From: Comamonas sp. KCTC 72670 | Lineage (GTDB): Bacteria > Myxococcota > Myxococcia > Myxococcales > Myxococcaceae | Length of the DNA: 64,000 nt | Assembly: GCA_014656495.1 (NCBI GenBank) | Contig: BNCN01000010.1 | Span: forward strand, 248,001-312,000 | Direction of reading: 5' to 3' | Part shown: in pieces, positions 49,369 through 57,327 of the stretch | How positions within the stretch are numbered: the stretch's first letter is position 1 | Layout of the letters: every line of letters begins with the position of its first letter | Made by a program: the position numbers and the translations under genes | Notes under the pieces: generated by a model | What the model was told of the DNA's origin: nothing | The model's database searches: none | The model's input: only the letters and a program-made list of their open reading frames with translations

Positions 49369-50325
49369 ATGCGATTCGCCATCGTGGGTTCTGGAGGCGT
49401 CGGTGGGTTCTTCGGCGCGCGGCTGGTCCGAGCCGGTCATGACGTGACGTTCCTCGCTCGCGGCGCGCACCTTCGCGCCATGAGTGAGCGCGGGCTGACC
49501 ATCCGCAGCCCGGACGGAGATTTCACCGTGCCCGTCAAGGCGGAGGACGACGCCCAGCGCTTCGGCCCCATCGACGTCGTGTTCCTCGCTGTGAAGAACT
49601 ACGACGTGGCCTCCGTGCTCCCCGTCGTGAAGACGCTGCTCGCGCCCCGGGGAAGCACCGCCCAGGGTGAGACGCCGCCGTGGGTCGTCACCCTGCAGAA
49701 CGGCGTGGACAGCCCCGCCGAGGTGGCCGCCGTCGTCGGAGAGGCCGCCGTCATGGCCGGAACCACGTACATCTCCGCCGCCATCAGCGAGCCCGGCGTC
49801 ATCACCCAGACGGGCATGAATCACCGCATGGTGCTGGGCGAAGTCTTCGGCGACCTGTCCCGTGTCTCGGCCCGGGCGCAGGCCCTGCGGGACCTGATGG
49901 TCGGCGCGGGCCTCCACGTCGAAGCCGTGGCGGACGCGCGGGGCGCGCTCTGGGACAAGCTGTCGTTCCTGGGCTGCATGTCCGGCTTCGCCACGGCGGC
50001 CCGGCGCCCCGTGGGGGCCCTGCGGGACAACCCGGTGTTCCGCGACGTCTTCAAACAGGCCACCACCGAGGTGCTCCAGGTCGCCGCCGCCGAGGGCGTC
50101 ACGACGACGCGCACCCCTGAATCCCTGGTGCAGTACATGGACGGCCTGCCAGCCCACATGCGCCCGTCGATGCTCGTCGACCTGGAGAACGGCAAGCCCC
50201 TGGAGGTGGAGTTCCTTCAAGGCGCGGTGGTGCGCCGGGGCCGGGCGCGCGGCGTCCCCACGCCGGTGATGAGCACGCTCTACGCCCTGCTCCAGCCGCA
50301 CGCCCAGGGCGAACGGAAGGGCTGA
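49369..50325 (+). CDS. panE: 2-dehydropantoate 2-reductase family protein
   Basis: 318 residues. AIVGSGGVGGFFGARLVRAGHDVTFLARG is the NADPH-binding Rossmann start of ketopantoate reductases, with DVVFLAVKNYD and VVTLQNGVDSPAEVA following. The C-terminal helical domain has ALWDKLSFLGCMSGFATAARR with the catalytic Lys, and the PSMLVDLENGKPLEVEFLQGAVVRRG block with Asn/Ser/Glu residues of the substrate site. It makes pantoate for coenzyme A synthesis, though paralogues acting on other keto acids are common. It reads in the same direction as its neighbours without overlap. Confidence 0.93.
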   Translation: MRFAIVGSGGVGGFFGARLVRAGHDVTFLARGAHLRAMSERGLTIRSPDGDFTVPVKAEDDAQRFGPIDVVFLAVKNYDVASVLPVVKTLLAPRGSTAQGETPPWVVTLQNGVDSPAEVAAVVGEAAVMAGTTYISAAISEPGVITQTGMNHRMVLGEVFGDLSRVSARAQALRDLMVGAGLHVEAVADARGALWDKLSFLGCMSGFATAARRPVGALRDNPVFRDVFKQATTEVLQVAAAEGVTTTRTPESLVQYMDGLPAHMRPSMLVDLENGKPLEVEFLQGAVVRRGRARGVPTPVMSTLYALLQPHAQGERKG

Positions 50326-50411
50326 CGCGCACCGCCCGGTTGAAGGCCAGCCAACAGCCCACCCCGCGGGCCCAGCGCAATCGCCTGGAACGATGCGCAT
50401 ATGAAGGACAT

Positions 50412-51134
50412 ATGACCGAGCCGAAGCCCCGTCCTCCCGAGAACGAGCTGCCCCCGGTGCTGGGCCGCGTGGCCTTCCTCGCGGTCGTCTCCGGCCTGAC
50501 GCCGCTCATCCCCGTCCCCTTCCTGGACGACTACGCCCTCCGGCAGGCCCGGGAGAGCATGGTCCTCACCCTCCTCTCCGAGCACGGCCTCCCCAAGAAG
50601 CCAGCCCGGGCCGTGGAGCTGCTCGCCGGCTCTCACGTGGGGCGCACCGCGGGCGGGCGGCTGTTGGGCTCCCTCAAGGGCCTGGCGCTGTTCCCCGTGC
50701 GCAAGGTGTTCCGGAAGGTCTTCTTCGTCCTGTGGGTGAAGGACTGCGTGGACGTGGCCTCGCAGGCCCTGCACCACGGCTACCTGCTCAACCACGCCCT
50801 GGAGCGCGGCGACCTGAAGGCCGATGAGCTCGAGGGCCCCCAGCCCGAGAAGATTCACGACGCCATCGTCGCCGCCTGCGCGGAGCTGGACCCGCGCCCC
50901 GTCAATCAGGCCCTGCGCAGGCTCTTCGCGGGCAGCCGCCTGTTGATGGCCGAGGCCACCCGCGCCTTCTTCAGCGACCAGTCCCCCGGCCCCCGCACGC
51001 CGTCACCGGACGAGAGCGCCGAGGTGAAGACGCTCACCGAGCGCCTCATCGCGGCGCTCTGGGAGGAGCGCGGGTACTTCGTCACGCTGCAACAGCACTA
51101 CGACACGCACCTGAAGGCGCGCCGGGCCGCGTAG
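50412..51134 (+). CDS. Hypothetical protein
   Basis: 240 residues from ATG 50412, which follows a GAAGGA ribosome site. I do not recognise the family. It opens with a Pro-rich stretch, then VAFLAVVSGLTPLIPVPFLDDYALRQARESM, a hydrophobic segment seen in some membrane-associated proteins, and LALFPVRKVFRKVFFVLWVKDCVDVASQALHHGYLL, an amphipathic membrane-binding-like helix. The C-terminal part is helical and charged. It is convergent with a DUF4105 gene three bases away. Confidence 0.75.
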   Translation: MTEPKPRPPENELPPVLGRVAFLAVVSGLTPLIPVPFLDDYALRQARESMVLTLLSEHGLPKKPARAVELLAGSHVGRTAGGRLLGSLKGLALFPVRKVFRKVFFVLWVKDCVDVASQALHHGYLLNHALERGDLKADELEGPQPEKIHDAIVAACAELDPRPVNQALRRLFAGSRLLMAEATRAFFSDQSPGPRTPSPDESAEVKTLTERLIAALWEERGYFVTLQQHYDTHLKARRAA

Positions 51135-51137
51135 CCG

Positions 51138-52148
51138 TCACGGCACGGTGTCCGAGGCGGTGGCGGCCACAGGCTCGCGGATGCGCCGCGAGAAGTCCGG
51201 CCGCCCCTCCGCCGCCAGCGCCCGGGCGTTGATGTGGTAGCGCTGGCGCACCTGCTCCAGGGGCACGTCCTGGTCGATGAGCTTCAGCTCGTAGGCCAGC
51301 GCGTCGGAGAAGGCGGGCAACAGGGTGCGGTGGTCGTACGGAACGCGCGCCTCGCTCACCGTCTCCAGGTGCCGCACCAGGTTGGTGGTGCAGTTGTTGG
51401 TGAGCGTGTCGTAGAACTCCGGCTCCTCATGCAGCGCGTTCATCCGCGCCACCATGTCGAGGAAGAAGCGGGCGATGCGCTCCTTCGACGCGTCCACCGG
51501 GTACATGTAGACGTCATCCTTGCGGTGGTTGGAGCGCAGCTGCACCAGGTCCCGCTCGTCCCCCACCACGTAGACGAGCTCGAACTGACGGAAGAGGCCG
51601 CCCAGCGCGGAGAACGTCTCGCCCTTCTCGCGCCGGACCTCGACGGAGAAGACGAGGTAGCGGCCGTCGGAGAAGCCGAAGCTCACCATGGTGTGCGCCG
51701 CGCCCCAGACGCCGGAGAAGGGCTCCACGACGAACCAGGCGCCGGTGAGCTCTCGCGTGTCATAGGTGGCCGAGTACCACGCCGCGTCCCAATCCGACGT
51801 GTCGCGGTAGCGGAAGTCCCGCACGTCGTACAACGTGACCCGCGAGCCCACCACCTCCCCGCGCGCGGAGCGGGCCAGGTCCGGCGCCCAGTCCCGTTGT
51901 GTCGCGGGCCGCACCGTCTGGGTCCACCCCCAGATGGCCACACACCCCGCCGCCATGGCCCCCACCGCCGCGCGCTTCGAGTGAAAGCGCCACGCCGCCA
52001 CGGCGGCGCCGGACAGCAGCAGGGCGGCCAGCCCCCGCACGAGGACAGGACCTTGGGGCCCCGCCCCCGTCAAGACCAGGGCGAGCGTGGCCCACATGCC
52101 CCCGGACACGAGGAACAGGGCCGTGACGACACGAGAAACCTGAAACAT
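51138..52148 (-). CDS. DUF4105 (Lnb N-terminal-like) membrane protein
   Basis: 336 residues. About three hydrophobic helices occupy residues 1-90 (VVTALFLVSGGMWATLALVL and following). The rest is a periplasmic DUF4105 domain: LYDVRDFRYRDTSDWDAAWYSATYD, WGAAHTMVSFGFSDGRYLVFSVEVRREKG and NNCTTNLVRHLE. The Asn-Asn-Cys-Thr-Thr-Asn motif is the conserved cysteine centre; relatives include Enterococcus Lnb, which transacylates lipoproteins. A role in lipoprotein or envelope processing is plausible for this lipoprotein-rich organism. ATG 52148 puts the first helix at the N-terminus. Confidence 0.87.
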   Translation of the reverse strand: MFQVSRVVTALFLVSGGMWATLALVLTGAGPQGPVLVRGLAALLLSGAAVAAWRFHSKRAAVGAMAAGCVAIWGWTQTVRPATQRDWAPDLARSARGEVVGSRVTLYDVRDFRYRDTSDWDAAWYSATYDTRELTGAWFVVEPFSGVWGAAHTMVSFGFSDGRYLVFSVEVRREKGETFSALGGLFRQFELVYVVGDERDLVQLRSNHRKDDVYMYPVDASKERIARFFLDMVARMNALHEEPEFYDTLTNNCTTNLVRHLETVSEARVPYDHRTLLPAFSDALAYELKLIDQDVPLEQVRQRYHINARALAAEGRPDFSRRIREPVAATASDTVP

Positions 52149-52258
52149 GGCCGGCGAGTATAGGCGGCCCCCTGTCTCAGCGCGCCCACGCCTTCCGTGG
52201 CTTGACCCCTTTTCCTGGATTGTGCCCAGAATGCGGCCCATTTCAGGAGATCTTCACC

Positions 52259-52474
52259 ATGGCGGATGAGCGCGAGGACACGACGGTCTACAAGGTCGTG
52301 CTGAACCACGAGGAGCAGTACTCCATCTGGCCTGCCGACCGGGAGAACGCGCTCGGCTGGAAGGATGCGGGCAAGCAGGGCAGCAAGGCCGAGTGCCTCG
52401 AGTACATCAAGGAGGTCTGGACGGACATGCGCCCGCTGAGCCTCCGCAAGAAGATGGAAGAAATGAAGCAGTAG
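52259..52474 (+). CDS. MbtH-like protein
   Basis: 71 residues, the standard size. MbtH-like proteins bind NRPS adenylation domains and are needed for their folding or activity. The signature is intact: NHEEQYSIWPADRENALGWK, then GKQGSKAECLEYIKEVWTDMRPLSLR with the invariant Trp residues, Ser and Pro-Leu-Ser. An AGGAG ribosome site lies 7 bases before the ATG. No NRPS gene is in the window, so it must act on distant clusters. A hairpin with a long loop follows at 52493-52542. Confidence 0.95.
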   Translation: MADEREDTTVYKVVLNHEEQYSIWPADRENALGWKDAGKQGSKAECLEYIKEVWTDMRPLSLRKKMEEMKQ

Positions 52475-52492
52475 TCCCGGCCACGGCCGTGC

Positions 52493-52542
52493 GCACGCCC
52501 CCTGCGAACCCGGGCCACTTCGCCTGGGTCCGGGGGGCGTGC
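52493..52542. terminator. Hairpin between convergent mbtH-like and luxR-type genes
   Basis: GCACGCCCCC (52493-52502) and GGGGGCGTGC (52533-52542) form a perfect 10-bp stem; the 30-nt loop has partial inner pairing. It lies between the two convergent stop codons, as a shared terminator would. Confidence 0.55.
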
Positions 52543-52568
52543 TGCATGCGCGGTCCCGCGTGTTTCGC

Positions 52569-53258
52569 CTAGAGGTCCGGCGGTGGCCGGACGCCCAGGT
52601 GGCACGCCCTCAGCGCCAGCTGCGTGCGGTTCTCCGCGCCCAGCTTCCGGTAGAGCTGCGTGACGTGCGACTTCACGGTGCGCTCGGCGATTTGGAGGTG
52701 CGCGGCGATCTTCAGGTTGTCCGCGCCGCCCGCCACGTACGCCAGCACCTCCCGCTCGCGCTGCGTGAGCGCCAGCAGCACGCTCGCGGTGGGCGACGTC
52801 ACCGGCGGATGCTCGAAGTCGTTCCGCAAGAGCTGCACCGGGAACAACCGCTCGCCACGGACCAGGGAGTTGATGGCGGACGCGACCGCCGTCGTTCCCA
52901 GCCCCGCGCGGAACAGGTAGCCCGACGCACCCTCGTCGAAGCACTGCGAGATGATCTCCGGCGAGCTCACCGCGGAGAGCAACAGCATCCGCACCTCGAG
53001 CCGCCGCTTGCGGGCTTCCCTCAGGAGGTTGATGCCCTCCGTGACGGAGCAGCCCACGGCCGCCTCGCTGTCACCTTCCACGTCCATCACCGCGACCTGC
53101 GGCGGGTCCGTGCCCAGGCTGTCGAGGAACAGGCGCACGTCCCTCGTCACCGAGGAGATTTGCACGCCCTCACCACGAAGCCCGTCAGCAAGGCCCTGCC
53201 AGGCCGCCCACGGTCCTTCGAGAATCGATACACGAATCGCTGCTTGATTGGTTGCCAT
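52569..53258 (-). CDS. NarL/FixJ-type LuxR regulator with atypical receiver
   Basis: 229 residues. The C-terminal LuxR helix-turn-helix is canonical: LTQREREVLAYVAGGADNLKIAAHLQIAERTVKSHVTQLYRKLGAENRTQ. The N-terminal receiver is degenerate: the acidic pair at the start is replaced (RVSILEGPW), the phosphoacceptor region reads VAVMDVEGD, and the conserved Lys is Arg in GYLFRAG. It may therefore work without classical phosphorylation. It is divergent from the RDD gene across a 525-base non-coding interval that could hold its targets. Confidence 0.9.
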   Translation of the reverse strand: MATNQAAIRVSILEGPWAAWQGLADGLRGEGVQISSVTRDVRLFLDSLGTDPPQVAVMDVEGDSEAAVGCSVTEGINLLREARKRRLEVRMLLLSAVSSPEIISQCFDEGASGYLFRAGLGTTAVASAINSLVRGERLFPVQLLRNDFEHPPVTSPTASVLLALTQREREVLAYVAGGADNLKIAAHLQIAERTVKSHVTQLYRKLGAENRTQLALRACHLGVRPPPDL

Positions 53259-53783
53259 GCGAAGGCCCCCCAGCCGTCATGGCGAAAACTGCATGAACAG
53301 ACAACTGACCACAGCCGGCTCCGGTACGACTTGGGCCAGTGGGTTGCATGACAGGGATGAACGAGCGCGTCCGCTGAGCCACTCCGGAGTCGGCCTACCG
53401 ATGTACGACTCGACTCCTGGCTGTTTTTGACTTTCAGCTACCTCTGACGTCCCTGCGGGCCGCACCTCCTTCAGCCCAGGTTCATGGTCCGACGAAGAAA
53501 CCCTATCACTGGGAAAGCGCAGACGCGAACCAGCCCCAACGGGAGTGTCCAGTGTGCATGAATTAGAGCCCGTTACAGGGGTTTCATCCGTTGGTTCGTT
53601 GTCGCTGTTTCCCGCACGACACGCCGGCGCGTCCACAAGTCGATGGAGTGACCCTCATTCGACCCCATGACTGTCTTCCCGGCCACAGCCGCCTGGGACC
53701 TGAAAATCCCGCAACTCAAAGGCGAATCGAGGTGCGACCCAACCGCATGGGTGGAAGGCAGATGTGTATGCTGCACCCCCTGC
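53259..53783. other. 525-base interval without a supported gene
   Basis: The interval between the LuxR-type gene and the RDD gene is noticeably less GC-rich than its surroundings. Short open frames exist but none has coding-like composition, a ribosome site or a recognisable product. I see no tRNA, CRISPR or insertion element. It probably carries both divergent promoters and possibly regulatory RNA. Confidence 0.6.
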
Positions 53784-54548
53784 ATGCGCACCGCTCCGAC
53801 ACCCCATCTCGACGTCGCCACCCCTGAGCGCGTGGCGCTCACCCTCCCCGTCGCGGGCATCGGCTACCGGTGCCTCGCGTGGCTGGTGGACGCGAGCCTG
53901 TTGTTCTTCTTCTGGTTGGTCGCGTACTTCGTCTTCACCCTGCTGGTGTCGGACGTGCTCGGCGTCCTCCAGGGGCTGTCGGGCGTGGCGCAGACGCTGA
54001 TGGTGGTGGGCTTCTTCGCCACGCAGTGGCTGTACTGGACGGTGAGCGAGGTCCTCTTCCACGGCCAGACGGTGGGCAAGCGGGCGCTCGGCATCCGCGT
54101 GGTGCGGTTGGATGGCGCACCGGTGAGCGTGTACGAGAGCGCGGTCCGCAACCTGTGCCGCGCGGTGGACTTCCTGCCCATGCTGTACGCCACGGCCTGC
54201 GTCAGCATGCTGCTGACCCGCCAGCACCGGCGGCTGGGAGATCTGCTCGCGGGCACGCTGCTGGTGCGCGAGGAGCGCATCGACCTGGACAAGTACACCG
54301 CCGCGCCCGAGGCCACGGCGCCGGTGCCGTCGGCGGCGGGCGCGCGGCCCCTCACGCCCGAGGACGTGGAGCTGGTGTTGTCCTTCCTGTCTCGGGCACC
54401 CGGCCTGGCGCCGGACGTACGGCGGCGGCTGGGCGCGCGGCTGGTGGAGCGCGTGGGCCCGCCGGACGCGGAGTCGCTCGCGGCGGTGCTGGCCTCGGCC
54501 GAGAGCACCGAGGCCTTCCTGCGCGCCCGCGTCCAGGGAGCGCGCTGA
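53784..54548 (+). CDS. RDD family membrane protein
   Basis: 254 residues from ATG 53784. The RDD signature is present: YRCLAWLVDASLLFFFWLVAYFVF (Arg and Asp), VLFHGQTVGKRALGIRVVRLDGAPVS and AVRNLCRAVDFLPMLYATACVSMLL, then RRLGDLLAGTLLV. Three to four membrane helices. A cytosolic tail after residue 165 is helical with GPPDAESLAAVLASAEST. The SpoIIM gene follows by one base, and the RDD-SpoIIM pair is often found with MoxR/DUF58 envelope modules, not seen here. Confidence 0.92.
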   Translation: MRTAPTPHLDVATPERVALTLPVAGIGYRCLAWLVDASLLFFFWLVAYFVFTLLVSDVLGVLQGLSGVAQTLMVVGFFATQWLYWTVSEVLFHGQTVGKRALGIRVVRLDGAPVSVYESAVRNLCRAVDFLPMLYATACVSMLLTRQHRRLGDLLAGTLLVREERIDLDKYTAAPEATAPVPSAAGARPLTPEDVELVLSFLSRAPGLAPDVRRRLGARLVERVGPPDAESLAAVLASAESTEAFLRARVQGAR

Positions 54549-54549
54549 C

Positions 54550-55542
54550 ATGGCCATCCCGCTTCCCGCGTATGTGGCGCGGCGCCGACAGGACTGGGAC
54601 GCGCTCCAGGCCCTGCTGGCGCGCCAACGCGCGGGCACGCTGAAGCTGGACGAGCTGCGCACGCTGGACACGCTGTACCGGCGCGCGTCCGCGGACCTGG
54701 CCCATGCCCAGACGTTCTATCCCGGCACGGACGCCCACCGCTTCCTCAACCAGCTCTGCGGCCAGGCCTACGCCGCCATCTACCAGCCGCCGCGCGAGCG
54801 CTGGCCCGCGGTGCGCGACTTCTTCCGCCGCGAGTTCCCCGCCACGCTGCGGCGCGAGCGCGGCTTCGTGGGCGCCAGCGCCGCGCTGTTCCTCCTGGGC
54901 ATCGTCCTGGGCGCGGTGGTGGTGCTGTGGGAGCCCCGGGGCGCCGAGCTGCTCGTGCCCTCCGGCGTGCGCCACTACGTGGCCCAGGGCCGCATGTGGA
55001 CGGACGACATCCTGTCGGTGGCGCCGCCCAACTCGGTGGCGTCTGGCATCGCCACCAACAACCTCACCGTCACCATCGTCACCTTCGCCCTGGGCCTCAC
55101 CTTTGGCCTGGGCACGCTGTTCCTGATGGTGAACAACGGCGTGCACATTGGCGCCATCACCGCGCTGTGCGCGCGCGAGGGCATGGTGGGCGGGCTGCTG
55201 GACTTCATCGCCGCGCATGGGCCGGTGGAGCTGTCCATCCTCGTCATCGCCGGTGGGGCGGGACTGATGGTGGGCCAGGCGCTCATCGACCCGGGGGAGC
55301 TGCCCCGGGGACAGGCGCTGGCGCTGCGCGGACGGGAGGCGGTGAAGCTGGTGCTGGGCTGCGCGCCGTTCCTGGCCCTCATCGGCGTGGTGGAGGGCTA
55401 CGTCTCCCCGGGCGACCTGTTCCCCACCTGGGTGAAGGCGGGGCTCGGGTTCGCCCTGGGCGCGCTCTTCTGGGGCTACCTGCTGCGCGCGGGCAGGACG
55501 GACGCGGAGGCCGCGGGCATGCCGGCGGACAGGGCCTCCTGA
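54550..55542 (+). CDS. Stage II sporulation protein M family (DUF95) membrane protein
   Basis: 330 residues. The first 110 are cytosolic helices (YVARRRQDWDALQALLAR, RRASADLAHAQTFYPGT). Five or so membrane helices follow with the family motifs: GIATNNLTVTIVTFALGLTFGLGTLFLMVNNGVHIGAI and FIAAHGPVELSILVIAGGAGLMVG, then VEGYVSP. In Bacillus SpoIIM is part of the peptidoglycan-remodelling engulfment machine; in Gram-negative bacteria the role is unknown. It is one base downstream of the RDD gene. Its 3' end overlaps the convergent J-domain gene by 67 bases. Confidence 0.9.
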   Translation: MAIPLPAYVARRRQDWDALQALLARQRAGTLKLDELRTLDTLYRRASADLAHAQTFYPGTDAHRFLNQLCGQAYAAIYQPPRERWPAVRDFFRREFPATLRRERGFVGASAALFLLGIVLGAVVVLWEPRGAELLVPSGVRHYVAQGRMWTDDILSVAPPNSVASGIATNNLTVTIVTFALGLTFGLGTLFLMVNNGVHIGAITALCAREGMVGGLLDFIAAHGPVELSILVIAGGAGLMVGQALIDPGELPRGQALALRGREAVKLVLGCAPFLALIGVVEGYVSPGDLFPTWVKAGLGFALGALFWGYLLRAGRTDAEAAGMPADRAS

Positions 55543-55985
55543 CGCTTGCGCTGGCGGTGCCGGAGGATGCGCTCATAGGCCGCGTTCAGCTCGCGCATCT
55601 TCTCCGGCGAGCCACCGCGGTCCGGGTGCGCCTCCATGGCGAGCGCGTGGTAGCGCGCGCGCACCGTGTCCGCCGAGTCCAGCGGCGACACACCCAGGAG
55701 CCGGTACGGGTCCTGCTCCTCCAGCGCGGACAGCCAGCGGTCCAGCCGGTCCTTGACCTCGATGAACTGCTCGTCCTGCGCGCCCGAGTCCTTCACCGGG
55801 TGCGTGCGCACCTTCGCGTCCGCCCGGAAGACGTCGGAGTACACGCTGGACACCCAGCGGTGACACCCGGAACACCGGTAGTAGCGAACCCGGGTCCCCG
55901 GTTGCAGGGTCATCCGGATGCCGCAGTGGGTGCACTCCACATCGACGTTTTCCAGGGTCTGCCAGTTCGCGGCCGCCGCGTTCAT
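55476..55985 (-). CDS. J-domain protein with N-terminal zinc ribbon
   Basis: 169 residues. A zinc ribbon at 18-45 (CTHCGIRMTLQPG...YYRCSGCHRW) is followed by a linker and a J-domain at about 92-145 (DPYRLLGVSPLDSADTVRARYHALAMEAHPDRGG) with the invariant HPD. J-proteins recruit and stimulate Hsp70 (DnaK). The zinc ribbon may bind a specific client. A GGGAGCAAGG ribosome site precedes ATG 55985. It is divergent from the HEAT-repeat gene by 103 bases. Confidence 0.9.
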   Translation of the reverse strand: MNAAAANWQTLENVDVECTHCGIRMTLQPGTRVRYYRCSGCHRWVSSVYSDVFRADAKVRTHPVKDSGAQDEQFIEVKDRLDRWLSALEEQDPYRLLGVSPLDSADTVRARYHALAMEAHPDRGGSPEKMRELNAAYERILRHRQRKRQEALSAGMPAASASVLPARSR

Positions 55986-56088
55986 CGAACCTTGCTCCCA
56001 TTCGCAACACACCTGTAGCAACGGGGAAGCTGCCACCGTGGGCGATCGCGTCAAGAAAATCTCTCCGCCTCGGGGTAGAAGGGGCTCC

Positions 56089-56607
56089 ATGCATCCCCTG
56101 CTTCTCGCTGGCCTGCTGCTTGCCACCGCCGCCCGCGCCCAGGCCCCGGCCGCCGCCGTGGCCCCGGCGGCGGCCCCAGCCTCCCCTGAAGCGACGGTGG
56201 CGTCCGACGACACGGCCCTGCTGCGGGGGCTGCTGGGCGCGGTGAAGCCGGCGCCGGAGGAGATCCGGGCCATGGCCATCGAGGACCTGGCCCTGCTCGG
56301 CGACGCGCGGGCCTTGGATTCGCTGGCGCTGCTCCTCTGGGACCCCAACCCCCGCATCCAGCAGGCCGCCCTGCGCGCGGTGGCGCTGTTCCAGCACACC
56401 CGGGCGGAGGAGATCCTCGCCAACGTGGTGCGCCACCCCCGCCTCCCGGACGCGCTGAAAATCCAGGCGCTCAACGGGCTCATCTTCCAGCGCACCCCCA
56501 CCGCCCGGCGCGCCGTCCAGGACGCCGCCGTGGACAGCCGGCTCACCGCGGGCGTGCAGAACGCCGCGCGGACCGTGGTGTCCCAGTGGGACGCCGCCCG
56601 CCGCTGA
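56089..56607 (+). CDS. Exported HEAT-repeat protein
   Basis: 172 residues with a signal peptide (LLLAGLLLATAARAQAP) and an Ala/Pro linker. Residues 45-165 form HEAT-like helical pairs: EIRAMAIEDLALLGDARALDSLALLLWD, RIQQAALRAVALFQHTRAEEILANVV and ALKIQALNGLIFQRTPTARRAVQDAA. It is likely a periplasmic scaffold that binds another protein. It lies between the divergent J-domain gene and the DivIVA-type gene, which has its own start 105 bases downstream. Confidence 0.85.
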   Translation: MHPLLLAGLLLATAARAQAPAAAVAPAAAPASPEATVASDDTALLRGLLGAVKPAPEEIRAMAIEDLALLGDARALDSLALLLWDPNPRIQQAALRAVALFQHTRAEEILANVVRHPRLPDALKIQALNGLIFQRTPTARRAVQDAAVDSRLTAGVQNAARTVVSQWDAARR

Positions 56608-56712
56608 CGCCCGCAAGCAGGGCAGCCAGCCAGGCACCCCCCTCCAGCGCTCCTCCCCGGGTCCAGGGCCGATTCCTGGAGAAGTGACGCCCCTGCGCTA
56701 CACTGCGGCGTC

Positions 56713-57240
56713 ATGAAAATCACCCCGCTCGACATCCGGCAGAAGCGGTTCGAAACGGCCCTGCGCGGCTTCTCCCGCCGTGAGGTGGAGGCCTACCTCG
56801 AGCTCATCGCCGGCGAGTTCGAGGAGGTGGTGAAGGAGAACATCGCGCTCAAGGAGGAAGTGAAGCGCACCCAGTTCAAGGTCGAACAGCACCAGGAACG
56901 GGAGCGCACCCTCCAGGAGACGATGGTCACCGCCCAGCGCATCAGCGAGGACCTGAAGGACGCCGCGAAGAAGGAAGCGGAGATCATCATCGCGGACGCC
57001 GAACACCAGGCGGAGAAGATCGTCCACGGCGCCCACCAGCGGCTGGTGCAGGTGGTGGAGGACATCAACGAGCTGAAGCGCCAGCGCACCCAGTTCGAGT
57101 CGCAGGTGCGCTCGGTGCTGGAGGCGCACCAGAAGCTGCTGGAGACGTTCAAGAGCCCCACGTTCGCGGACCGCGACTACGCGCGCGTCGAGGACAACGT
57201 GGCGTACTTGTCCCAGAAGAAGGCCAACGCCGACTCCTGA
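56713..57240 (+). CDS. DivIVA-domain protein
   Basis: 175 residues. The N-terminal ITPLDIRQKRFETALRGFSRREVEAYLELIAGEFEEV is the DivIVA signature with the membrane-binding Arg/Phe tip. It is followed by a long coiled coil rich in Glu, Lys and Gln. DivIVA proteins recognise curved membrane at poles or septa and recruit others. The name is best known from Gram-positive bacteria, but it is regularly found in myxobacteria too. The gene is followed, after 87 bases, by a secreted gluzincin peptidase gene in the same direction. Confidence 0.9.
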   Translation: MKITPLDIRQKRFETALRGFSRREVEAYLELIAGEFEEVVKENIALKEEVKRTQFKVEQHQERERTLQETMVTAQRISEDLKDAAKKEAEIIIADAEHQAEKIVHGAHQRLVQVVEDINELKRQRTQFESQVRSVLEAHQKLLETFKSPTFADRDYARVEDNVAYLSQKKANADS

Positions 57241-57327
57241 CGCACCGCGCCGCACCCACAGTGGGTGCGGAGGTTGCGGAAAACAGGGGCGAGGCTGTTA
57301 TGTCAGGGGAACGTGAGGCCGCCGCAC

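Noticed and set aside
53415..53435. Sigma-54-like TGGC...TTGA element
   Set aside because: The -12 GC dinucleotide is absent at the required spacing, so it does not meet the GG-N10-GC rule.
53277..53636. Small minus-strand frame in the 525-base gap
   Set aside because: No ribosome site, no coding-like composition and no recognisable motif.
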